Shown: in pieces, positions 58,001 through 64,000 of the stretch | Layout: every line of letters begins with the position of its first letter | How positions within the stretch are numbered: the stretch's first letter is position 1 | DNA from: Bdellovibrionota bacterium | GTDB lineage: Bacteria; Bdellovibrionota_C; UBA2361; JAFLCA01 | Assembly: GCA_030584005.1 (NCBI GenBank) | Contig: CP129486.1 | Coordinates: 1,615,556-1,679,555, forward strand | Direction: 5' to 3' | Length of the DNA stretch: 64,000 bases | Notes under the pieces: model-generated | Told to the model about the DNA's origin: nothing | The model's input: only the letters and a program-made list of their open reading frames with translations | Database searches by the model: none | Made by a program: the position numbers and the translations under genes

Positions 58001-58495
58001 GTAGGGGGAGTGGTGACCGCGTTGAAGCTTCGCAACACAAAGAAAGGCGATCGCTATGCATCCTTTGTGTTGGAAGATGACGTATCAACCGTTGAGACCA
58101 TTGTCTGGCCAGACACCTATCAACAGGTGCAGGCGCTCCTGGCGTCTGATTCCCCGGTGGTTATAAGTGGTCGCGCAGATGTGTCGGATGAACGCGCGGT
58201 ACTGATTGCAAACAAAGTAGAATCGTTGACGGCTGTGCGTGACACTCGAGCCACGCACGGACTGCTGACGCTCAAGGACAATGATGACTTTGAGGCGCGT
58301 TTACAAACCTTGATCCAGCTGCTTGGCAAGCATCGCGGCACTTGCCCGGTCAAAGTGCGTATAGAGATGGGCACTGCGGACGTTTCATTGGTGCTAAGAG
58401 ATCAAAAGAACTCACCGGTGACGGTACTGCCCTCGGAGGCGCTGTGTGATGCGGTCGAGCAGCTGTTCGGGCGTCCAGTGCTGACGTTCTTGTAG
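55016..58495 (+). CDS. dnaE: DNA polymerase III subunit alpha
   Basis: The replicative polymerase. Residues 1-270 are the PHP domain with intact motifs (HLHLHTQYSLLDG, MTDHGNMHGA, TTDCHYP). The palm begins near residue 350 with GRGSVAGSLVAFAL, and the catalytic aspartates lie in LPDIDVDFC at about 411-417. FGTLKAKAAIKDVGR, LYQEQIMQLA and FNRSHSAAYALVSFQT follow as fingers and thumb elements, then helix-hairpin-helix (GLGAVKGIGEKAVEEI) and an OB domain near 985-1070. Start is GTG at 55016. The length, 1159 aa, equals E. coli DnaE. No break is seen. Confidence 0.97.
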   Translation: MTRPFVHLHLHTQYSLLDGVNKIPDVLEQAHNLGQPAIAMTDHGNMHGAVDFYLAAKKAGIKPIIGCEIYVTPGSRFDRRQRSQGGPPTHHLTVLAKDLTGYRNLCKVVSRAYREGFYFKPRADHEVLREHAEGLIVLSGCLNGELNAAASRDDIEGARALMEFYATTFPGRYYLEVQPHAIPEQRKLNQACIELAKGMGLPLVATTDCHYPSRDDHYAQEVLMCVATGKQVTDPDRLRHEGVYLHLKSGDEMLEEFGGGSVAEEAIGNSVAIAAQCEVEFSFKTYYMPQFTPENDERPLIEIMAQNAREGLEARLDQLKSRSSDLNAAMVQRYRERLEFEIALIDKMGFAGYFLVVSDFIVWAKEHGVPVGPGRGSVAGSLVAFALRITEVDPIANKLLFERFLNPERVSLPDIDVDFCMNGRDRVIEYVVSKYGKDKVAQIATFGTLKAKAAIKDVGRALGLSYAETDRIAQLIPAPRQGFDYPLSEALKMEPRLTEYAQGEGKQLVSLALKLEGLTRHASTHAAGVVIGDRPLIELLPMMVDKDGHDVTQYDMTAVEKIGLVKFDFLGLKTLTVLHTAKSLIAEGRGVEVDLNALPLEDPKTYAMLGAGNTVGVFQLESSGITEMTMRLKPNCFDDLVAILALYRPGPLDAGMVDHYVNRKHGREAVTYSHPAMKNVLSDTYGIMLYQEQIMQLARELAGYSLGEADLLRKAMGKKIPEEMAKQRTRFVEGAKERKVPERLANEIFDQMETFARYGFNRSHSAAYALVSFQTAFLKAHYPVEFLAALLTHETDDSDKVLKNLSECRKQKVQVLPPDVNQSVLNFSVAEGKIRFGLGAVKGIGEKAVEEILRARGEGPFRDIEDFMKRVDPRLANRRVVESLIKCGAFDTFGESRRSMFERLDDLVKYSQALHREDDGIQVSLFGDTVAVVAPPRRRQEVAEWPVNQKLSFEREALGLYISGHPLEKFRADLKRLGAISTLEVKRGNSKQEVRVGGVVTALKLRNTKKGDRYASFVLEDDVSTVETIVWPDTYQQVQALLASDSPVVISGRADVSDERAVLIANKVESLTAVRDTRATHGLLTLKDNDDFEARLQTLIQLLGKHRGTCPVKVRIEMGTADVSLVLRDQKNSPVTVLPSEALCDAVEQLFGRPVLTFL

Positions 58496-58540
58496 GTAGT
58501 ATGGGAGGGAATAGGCCCCCCGCTTGGATACATTCTTCAC

Positions 58541-59398
58541 ATGAGCTCCGCCCTCGTCTTATCCCCACACATCCGCTCCCTTATCCGCATGGCGCTGGCG
58601 GAGGATGATGCAGCACACGACATTACGACCCGCCTGACAGTGCCCGAGCACTTGTCGGGAAGTGCCGTGATAATCGCACGCGGGGCGATGGTACTTTGTG
58701 GTGGGGCGCTGATTAAGGCAATCGCGGAGGAGGCAAAGGCTACACTTGAAGTCAGTGCAGTGATCGCCGATGGTACGGCAGTGCAGGCCGATCAGGTAGT
58801 AGCGCGTCTGACTGGACGGGTCGCAGAGCTTTTGGCGTTAGAGCGCACTATGCTCAATTTTCTGCAGAAGCTCTCCGGGATCGCCACATTCACCCGACAG
58901 GTAGTCGCGAATGTGCGAAACATCAAGGTGCTCGATACCCGAAAGACGACGCCAGGCTGGCGGGAGCTTGAAAAGTACGCAGTGCGCTGCGGAGGCGGCA
59001 TGAACCATCGGGGATCGTTGAGTGAGATGGCGCTCGTCAAGAATAACCACATCGATGCAAACGACGGCGATGTGGTGCAGACGCTTGAGCGGCTGTACCG
59101 TGATAAATCTCCCACCCTTGCCGTTGAAGTAGAAGTGCGGTCACTTGATGAGCTGCGTGCCGCACTCCCATATCATCCGGATACCGTGATGTTCGATAAC
59201 ATGACTGACCAGCAGATTGCCGAGGGCATGGCCATGATTCGTTGTGCGGATCGAAGACCCAAGGTGGAGGTGTCAGGCGGGATTACCGCTTCACGGCTCG
59301 CAAAGTTAGAGCTGTTGGGAGTTGACTGTGTTTCAATGGGGGCGCTCACCACCCAGGCGCCCTGGTGTGATCTCTCGATGCGGATTCGGCATGAATGA
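58541..59398 (+). CDS. nadC: Nicotinate-nucleotide pyrophosphorylase (carboxylating)
   Basis: NadC turns quinolinate and PRPP into nicotinate mononucleotide, the first NAD intermediate. The 285-aa protein has the substrate-binding EDDAAHDITTRL region, LDTRKTTPGWRELEKYAVRCGG cut here as LDTRKTTPGWREL, NHRGSLSEMALVKNNHI, and VEVSGGITASRLAKL at the C-terminal barrel end. Its end overlaps the birA start by eight bases. Complete and typical. Confidence 0.97.
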   Translation: MSSALVLSPHIRSLIRMALAEDDAAHDITTRLTVPEHLSGSAVIIARGAMVLCGGALIKAIAEEAKATLEVSAVIADGTAVQADQVVARLTGRVAELLALERTMLNFLQKLSGIATFTRQVVANVRNIKVLDTRKTTPGWRELEKYAVRCGGGMNHRGSLSEMALVKNNHIDANDGDVVQTLERLYRDKSPTLAVEVEVRSLDELRAALPYHPDTVMFDNMTDQQIAEGMAMIRCADRRPKVEVSGGITASRLAKLELLGVDCVSMGALTTQAPWCDLSMRIRHE

Positions 59399-60167
59399 GC
59401 TACAGGCGATTGAGTTAGAGCTGCGGGGCGAGGAGCCTTGGGAGGTCCTGCACTTTCACAGCGTCGGCTCCACTATGGATGAGGCACGTGCGCGGATTGC
59501 CGAGCTGCATCGCGGAAGTTGGCTTCTTGTCGTTGCGGACACACAATCGGCAGGGCGGGGGAGGCAAGGTCGTGGGTGGAGCAGCGAGTCGGGGGGAATG
59601 TACGCGACTATCGCCTTTGCAACGACGCGTCCGGTAGGAGCGTGCAGTGGCCTATCTCTTATGGTGGGAGTAGTGGCCTGCGAAGTCCTAGCGGCCTTAG
59701 GTGCGACGCTTCGGCTGAAGTGGCCCAACGACCTGCTCGACGCGGATGGCCGCAAGGTGGGCGGCATCCTGATTGAAGTGGCCCAACACGCAGAGGGTGC
59801 GATCGTGCTCGTAGGGATTGGTCTCAATGTTGCCAATCCAATAGCACTCGGTGAAGAGAATAGATTATATGCCCCGGGGCATCTTGCGGTTTTTGCGCCT
59901 TACGATACTGAACCTTTTCGCCTTGCGCCGCTGATAGCAAAGCAGCTGAGACGGTGTTGGCACTCGTTCGAGCGCGAAGGGCTTGCCCCCTTTGTTGAAC
60001 CGTGGAAGCGCCTGTGTAGTCACATCGATTCGACGATCGAGGTGCAGACTGACCAGGGCACGCGGCGCGGGCGCTGCTGCGGGGTCGATAGCGATGGTGC
60101 GCTGCTTTTGGAAGATAACGGACGGATAACACGGGTCGTGAGTGGGCATGTGAGCTCATTGGGCTAG
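59391..60167 (+). CDS. birA: Biotin--[acetyl-CoA-carboxylase] ligase
   Basis: BirA attaches biotin to the carboxylase carrier protein. The 258-aa protein shows the catalytic loop SAGRGRQGRGWSSESGGMYA with GRGRQGR, LKWPNDLL, and KVGGILIEV, all hallmarks, and a C-terminal SH3-like part. There is no N-terminal DNA-binding domain, so it is a monofunctional ligase. The open frame starts at 59322 inside nadC; the ATG at 59391 is the proper start and is coupled to nadC. Confidence 0.95.
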   Translation: MNELQAIELELRGEEPWEVLHFHSVGSTMDEARARIAELHRGSWLLVVADTQSAGRGRQGRGWSSESGGMYATIAFATTRPVGACSGLSLMVGVVACEVLAALGATLRLKWPNDLLDADGRKVGGILIEVAQHAEGAIVLVGIGLNVANPIALGEENRLYAPGHLAVFAPYDTEPFRLAPLIAKQLRRCWHSFEREGLAPFVEPWKRLCSHIDSTIEVQTDQGTRRGRCCGVDSDGALLLEDNGRITRVVSGHVSSLG

Positions 60168-60209
60168 CCAGAACCTGCGTGATACACATCCACGATGTGG
60201 GGAGAAACT

Positions 60210-60980
60210 ATGTTACTCGCAATTGATATCGGCAACACCAACATCGCAGTTGGGTGCTTTGACGGAAAAGATTTAAAGGCCGAAGTGCGGCTGACCACTC
60301 ATTCCGGACGGACCCTCGATGAGTACGAGGTGTTGCTTGCATCGACGATCGAACGACGGGTGCCCGGAAGTAAAATTGCTCGTTGCATAATCTCTAGTGT
60401 GGTGCCGCCAATCACCCAGGATATCGCGGCGGTGGTCGAGCGCGCGTTCGGAATTGAACCGCTCGTGGTTGGACCCGGTATTCGGACCGGCATTCAACTC
60501 AAAGTGCCGGACCCGAGCAGTGTGGGCGCAGACCGCGTTGTAAATTCAGTAGCGGCACGGCACCTCTACGGCACCCCGGCTCTGGTGGTCGATTTTGGTA
60601 CTGCGACGACATTCGATGTCGTGAACGAAGATGGAGACTATGAAGGGGGCATCATCGCGCCAGGAGTGAAGATCGCGCTTGAGGCCCTCGTGTCCAGGAC
60701 GGCCAAACTGCCGCGAATTGAATTGAGCTGGCCCAAGACCGTAGTAGGAAAGGGCACGGTGGCGGCTATGCAGAGCGGCGCCGTAATCGGCTATCTCTGT
60801 TTGGTAGAGGGGCTTATTGCGCGCATTATCGAGGAACGAGGGCCCATTCCACATCTTATCTGTACCGGAGGACTGGGCAGGGTGTTTACGGAACACTCCC
60901 GTGTACTGGAGAAGTATGATCCCTACCTTACGTTGCATGGGATGCGCATAATCAGTGAATTGAATGAACGACCGGTCTAA
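60210..60980 (+). CDS. coaX: Type III pantothenate kinase
   Basis: CoaX phosphorylates pantothenate, the first step of CoA synthesis. The N-terminal DIGNTN (residues 5-10), SSVVP, PGIRTGIQLK, GADRVVNSVAA and VDFGTATTFDVV motifs are those of the type III ASKHA kinase fold. GGGGAG lies a few bases before the ATG at 60210, which is preferred over 60195. birA-coaX adjacency is common in bacteria. Confidence 0.96.
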   Translation: MLLAIDIGNTNIAVGCFDGKDLKAEVRLTTHSGRTLDEYEVLLASTIERRVPGSKIARCIISSVVPPITQDIAAVVERAFGIEPLVVGPGIRTGIQLKVPDPSSVGADRVVNSVAARHLYGTPALVVDFGTATTFDVVNEDGDYEGGIIAPGVKIALEALVSRTAKLPRIELSWPKTVVGKGTVAAMQSGAVIGYLCLVEGLIARIIEERGPIPHLICTGGLGRVFTEHSRVLEKYDPYLTLHGMRIISELNERPV

Positions 60981-61005
60981 GTGAGAGAGACCCGGAGAGA
61001 CCGCC

Positions 61006-61590
61006 ATGACTGACTCGCCGAAGCTTGCCCTGGAGCTCGTAGAGGATCTCATGAAGAAGGTCACCGACGATGGTGTGCTGGAAGGGCTTTCACCAACTGA
61101 CTTTGCCACGCAGGTTGTTGCGGCGCCGCTACCGGCAGAGGCGCTGCCTGAAGTTGAGGCCCCTTCTACCGCATCAATCCCCGATGACATCCGGGCCAAG
61201 ATTGCCCAGATGCGCATTGCCGAGAAAATTAAGCTCGCCTTGATGGGAAATTCAGTCGGCCGGGCGATCTTGATTCGCGATCCCAATCGGCTGATTCAGC
61301 AGGCCGTACTAAAGAATCCGCGCATCACCTTGACCGAACTTGAGGAGCTAAGCCGGAATACGAACGCCGCGGATCATTTGCTGCGCACCATAGGGGAGAA
61401 TAAACAGTGGATGGCGCAATACAAAATACGGCTCGGTATTGTCACTAATCCGAGGACTCCTCGGGACGTTGCACTGAAATGGATAAGATACCTGCAGATG
61501 AATGACATCAAGAACCTCGCTCGATCCAAATCAGTTTCGAATGTGGTAGTGACGGTAGCGAGGAAAATTGTTGCCGATACCTCAGGCTAA
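61006..61590 (+). CDS. Conserved hypothetical protein
   Basis: The 194-aa protein has a variable acidic-proline N-terminus (1-65) and a conserved C-terminal helical part (66-194) with IAQMRIAEKIKLALMGN, ILIRDPNRLIQQAVLKNPRI and VTNPRTPRDVALKWI. I recall very similar proteins in Myxococcus- and Bdellovibrio-type bacteria, always uncharacterised; that memory is the basis for the family statement. The repeats of alternating helices suggest a HEAT-like or leucine-rich variant fold. It follows coaX by 25 bp and overlaps the end of the convergent lipoprotein gene by nine bases. Confidence 0.75.
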   Translation: MTDSPKLALELVEDLMKKVTDDGVLEGLSPTDFATQVVAAPLPAEALPEVEAPSTASIPDDIRAKIAQMRIAEKIKLALMGNSVGRAILIRDPNRLIQQAVLKNPRITLTELEELSRNTNAADHLLRTIGENKQWMAQYKIRLGIVTNPRTPRDVALKWIRYLQMNDIKNLARSKSVSNVVVTVARKIVADTSG

Positions 61591-63228
61591 CCCCTGGATG
61601 CTGCTGGCAAGTTCGACAAACAGCCGCGGCAGATCGGAAGGGGTCGATTCACGAAATACTCCGTTAGTAGCGCGGACCACTTCCTTAAGATCCGTGTAGT
61701 CGCGTCCTTCACCCGCCAGTCCAATTACGATGAGAGAGATATCCGTTCGCCCGAACTTGTCCTGCAGGAAGTCAACAAGACTCGTGAGACTGCTTTGAGA
61801 ATTCTTATCGTCGCCATCGGTGATGACGAGGAGGGTCTTACGATACGATTGCAGCTGGCTTGAGGTGATCAATTCGACGCCGTTCCGCACCGCGTCGTAG
61901 AGCGCGCTGCCCCCGACCGCGTTTGCCCGATCCAAAAGCGGGATGAACTTGGTGGGATCATCGATAAACGGGCTGTCAATCCGAGGCTGGCTCGAAAAAG
62001 TCACCAGCGCTTTGAGATCTCGACGCGACATGCGGGCGACGAGGGCGCGTAGCTCATGCTTCGCTGAATCGAGGGGTAGTCCTTCCATGCTGCCGCTCGT
62101 ATCCAGAACTATGGCCAAGGCCGCCGGCCGCCTCAGGTCAGGCCAGCTCTTCACGAGCTCTGCGACTACCTCTCCAGAGACCGGGGGCAGGTTCTTGGCG
62201 GGAAGGGAGAATCGCACGCCGGAGTTTTCCGTAGGAAGTTCAACCTTATCCGATACGCTTGGTCGATAGCCAAGCTTGGCGGCGGCTTGCTGGGACTCCT
62301 GTTGCTGGAGGAAGCTCACAAACAGCTGCATAGCGGCACGATGCGCTGGGGTGACCCAATCGGCTGCCGAGGTGCATAGCTGATAATCGTCCCAGTACGA
62401 TCCCTCCAACGGGTACAGTGCGAGTAGGCGAGTTTGCGGGCTGGTTTGAGACCCATTAAAGAGCAGCAGCTGCTGCTCTGTGGTCACTGCAAAGCGCACT
62501 CTTAGCGGCTCAGGTTGGGCGACACGATTCAGCAGCACGCTCTCGCTTACACTGTAGTCAGAAACGAGGCTTTCATGCCGTGCCAGCATGGTGCGGGTGT
62601 GCTCGGAGTTAAGCCAATTCACGTTGACGGTTTTTTCCTCCGCCGGGACGGAGAAATAGGCGATCTGAATCAGGGCGCTCAAGCCGGTGGTCGAGAGTCG
62701 CGGCGTAGCGTGGCTAAACGAGACGCGTGCTGCGGCGGCTCCTTCTTCTCCCCGAAAGTGGAGCTCTCGCTGAATCAGCTCATTCCAGCTGAACTCCTGA
62801 CCTGAAGAGTGGAACGTTTCGATTGTCGACGGGTGTACCGCGACGACAAGTGGTGTCGAAAACAGCGGGACGCACTCTCGTTGCGGAGCACCGAGGTTCT
62901 TGATCGATGAGTTGACGAAATTAACCAGTGAAGTAGAGGGAGCAAGCCAGCCCTCTGATTTTATCTCGCCTCGCGCCAGCAGTTCGGCGGCGATTGAGCC
63001 AAGTTCACTTACAAAATCGAGTTTTACCTTGGTTCCATCGATCAGTTTGGGCTCAGTGAGGTAGAAACTTTCCCGGCGCGAGCTCAAAAATGATCGCAGC
63101 TCCGGGCCATGCACAATGCGCAAGGTGACTGAGGGATCCGGCTTGGGTGGCGGCTCTTTTTCCTGTCGCGTGCAGCCCCCTGCGATACTGAGGCAGAGAA
63201 CTAGGGCTAGGAGCAGGAGTAATCTCAT
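61582..63228 (-). CDS. Lipoprotein fusing a substrate-binding domain with a VWA domain
   Basis: The 548-aa product has a lipoprotein signal (MRLLLLLALVLCLSIAGGC). Residues about 35-330 resemble an ABC-type substrate-binding protein (VTLRIVHGPELRSFL, KVKLDFVSELGSIAAELLA, FSTPLVVAVHP). Residues about 365-545 are a von Willebrand factor A domain with the metal-binding DTSGSM near 375 and LLVITDGDDKNSQSS. The open frame starts at 63471, but the ATG at 63228 (AAGGA seven bases upstream) begins the signal. It overlaps the lpxD stop by four bases, so it is coupled to lpxD. A periplasm-facing scaffold is likely; the ligand is unknown. Confidence 0.8.
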   Translation of the reverse strand: MRLLLLLALVLCLSIAGGCTRQEKEPPPKPDPSVTLRIVHGPELRSFLSSRRESFYLTEPKLIDGTKVKLDFVSELGSIAAELLARGEIKSEGWLAPSTSLVNFVNSSIKNLGAPQRECVPLFSTPLVVAVHPSTIETFHSSGQEFSWNELIQRELHFRGEEGAAAARVSFSHATPRLSTTGLSALIQIAYFSVPAEEKTVNVNWLNSEHTRTMLARHESLVSDYSVSESVLLNRVAQPEPLRVRFAVTTEQQLLLFNGSQTSPQTRLLALYPLEGSYWDDYQLCTSAADWVTPAHRAAMQLFVSFLQQQESQQAAAKLGYRPSVSDKVELPTENSGVRFSLPAKNLPPVSGEVVAELVKSWPDLRRPAALAIVLDTSGSMEGLPLDSAKHELRALVARMSRRDLKALVTFSSQPRIDSPFIDDPTKFIPLLDRANAVGGSALYDAVRNGVELITSSQLQSYRKTLLVITDGDDKNSQSSLTSLVDFLQDKFGRTDISLIVIGLAGEGRDYTDLKEVVRATNGVFRESTPSDLPRLFVELASSIQGLA

Positions 63229-64000
63229 TTCAGATCCTTCAATAAAGCGGGCAGTCGTCGCAGTGCCACCACCATCCGACGAAAGGTCATCGCTGGCTGT
63301 GCAGGAAATCCTAGATAATCTCCTCGTTCCCGCAAGTCGGAAACTGCGCCTGCTTGTGCGCCAAGCCGCACTCCGTCGCCGATAGTGAGGTGATCCGCCA
63401 CGCCTGATTGGCCACCGAGCACGGCGCCATTCCCGATAGTGCTGCTGCCAGCCACGCCGGATTGGCCGCATAAAATGGCGTGGGATCCGATTCTGACGTT
63501 ATGTCCCACCTGGACGAGGTTATCGAGCTTTGCCCCCTGGGCGATTGCAGTGCTTCCTAGTGTTCCCCTATCGATGCAGCTATTCGCACCCACATCTACG
63601 TTGGCATCAAGCACAACATTGCCGACCTGTGGAATGGCGACCAAACCGAGCTGTGGATCAAGCACATACCCGAAGCCATCGGCACCGATCACGGCCCCCG
63701 GCTGTACGGTATTGTGTGGACCGATCCGGCACCCCTCCCGGACTACAACCCCGGCATGCAGGATGCTGCCGCGGCCAACGACTGTCTTTGCATACAATAC
63801 CACATGCGGATGGATGGTGACCTCATCTTCAATCTGCACATCGGAACCTACCACGCTGAATGGGCCGATACTTACATTTTTGCCGATGCGGGCCGTCGGG
63901 TCGACTGAGGCCAGGGGGTGGATACCTTGTGCGGGCGACGCAGGGGGATGGAAGAGGTCAAGTATCGAACGCAGCGACAGCAGCGGATTCTCCACGACCA
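63225..64000 (-). CDS. lpxD: UDP-3-O-acylglucosamine N-acyltransferase, N-terminal end outside the window
   Basis: LpxD adds the second 3-hydroxyacyl chain in lipid A synthesis. The sequence is a left-handed beta-helix of hexapeptide repeats (IGKNVSIGPFSVVG, IHPHVVLYAKTVVG, IGADGFGYVL, DLVQVGHNVRIG in the form LDNLVQVGHNVRIG) with the active-site His in VGHN. The usual first 100 or so residues are not all here: the frame is open to the right edge, so the GTG at 63995 is internal. It ends with the usual amphipathic C-terminal helix. It is coupled to the lipoprotein gene. Confidence 0.95.
   Translation of the reverse strand, partial: VVENPLLSLRSILDLFHPPASPAQGIHPLASVDPTARIGKNVSIGPFSVVGSDVQIEDEVTIHPHVVLYAKTVVGRGSILHAGVVVREGCRIGPHNTVQPGAVIGADGFGYVLDPQLGLVAIPQVGNVVLDANVDVGANSCIDRGTLGSTAIAQGAKLDNLVQVGHNVRIGSHAILCGQSGVAGSSTIGNGAVLGGQSGVADHLTIGDGVRLGAQAGAVSDLRERGDYLGFPAQPAMTFRRMVVALRRLPALLKDLK

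Noticed and set aside
61582..63471. 81-residue extension of the lipoprotein
   Set aside because: It is antisense-like Arg-rich sequence overlapping lpxD; the lipobox signal starts at 63228.
1..64000. CRISPR arrays, insertion sequences, tRNA and rRNA genes
   Set aside because: I looked for regular repeats, transposase-like frames and tRNA TTCGAAT-type arms; the few matches fall within clear coding frames and nothing fits.

Overview
This window comes from a Gram-negative bacterium. It carries lpxD for lipid A, an outer-membrane beta-barrel and several signal peptides and lipoboxes. It also has a full-looking respiratory complex I locus and a membrane Fe-S oxidoreductase of the ETF:quinone type. 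The HU-like protein with a long lysine-rich tail and the conserved gene at 61006 remind me of old-sense Deltaproteobacteria (Bdellovibrio/Myxococcus-like) or related candidate phyla. That placement is inference; no rRNA or tRNA gene was seen to confirm it.

Layout. 1-6645: end of an outer-membrane barrel gene, an unknown gene, a prfC/Trm112-like pair, a ROK sugar kinase and a HelD-like helicase. 6905-19315: one tight + strand operon nuoC-D-E-F-G-H-J-K-L-M-N, with no nuoI between H and J and no nuoA/B in front. 19309-21384: hairpins, an S66 carboxypeptidase and an unknown gene. 21420-29821: a lipid-modification and stress cluster. It holds a DUF3833 lipoprotein diverging from an ECF sigma factor with a zinc anti-sigma factor. 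Facing these is a six-gene minus-strand operon: SRPBCC protein, MFS transporter with an in-frame TAG, chalcone-isomerase-like protein, SDR, FAD amine oxidase, and a DUF1365-cyclopropane-fatty-acid-synthase fusion. 30006-40453: an accessory stretch with a secreted glycosidase-like protein carrying calcium-binding repeats, a broken HAF-repeat gene, small basic ORFs with a 19-bp tandem duplication, an orphan LivK-like protein, a GNAT, and a secreted coiled-coil protein of about 1,200 residues broken by two frameshifts. 40624-46120: Kup potassium transporter and pstS-pstC-pstA without pstB. 46349-54936: small envelope proteins, HU-like protein, a lysine-rich unknown, a SUI1-like factor, the ETF:quinone-type oxidoreductase, a CorC-type protein, and a coiled-coil/PHP-like pair. 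55016-64000: dnaE, nadC, birA, coaX, a conserved unknown gene, and a minus-strand lpxD-lipoprotein pair.

How the parts fit. Complex I and the ETF:quinone-type oxidoreductase both feed electrons into the quinone pool. The sigma/anti-sigma pair probably controls the facing membrane-lipid operon, as related genes are controlled in the singlet-oxygen RpoE-ChrR regulon of Rhodobacter. nadC-birA-coaX form a cofactor cluster (NAD, biotin, CoA). Broken genes gather between about 28 and 40.5 kb, while the long housekeeping genes on either side are open, which points to local gene decay rather than uniform sequencing error.
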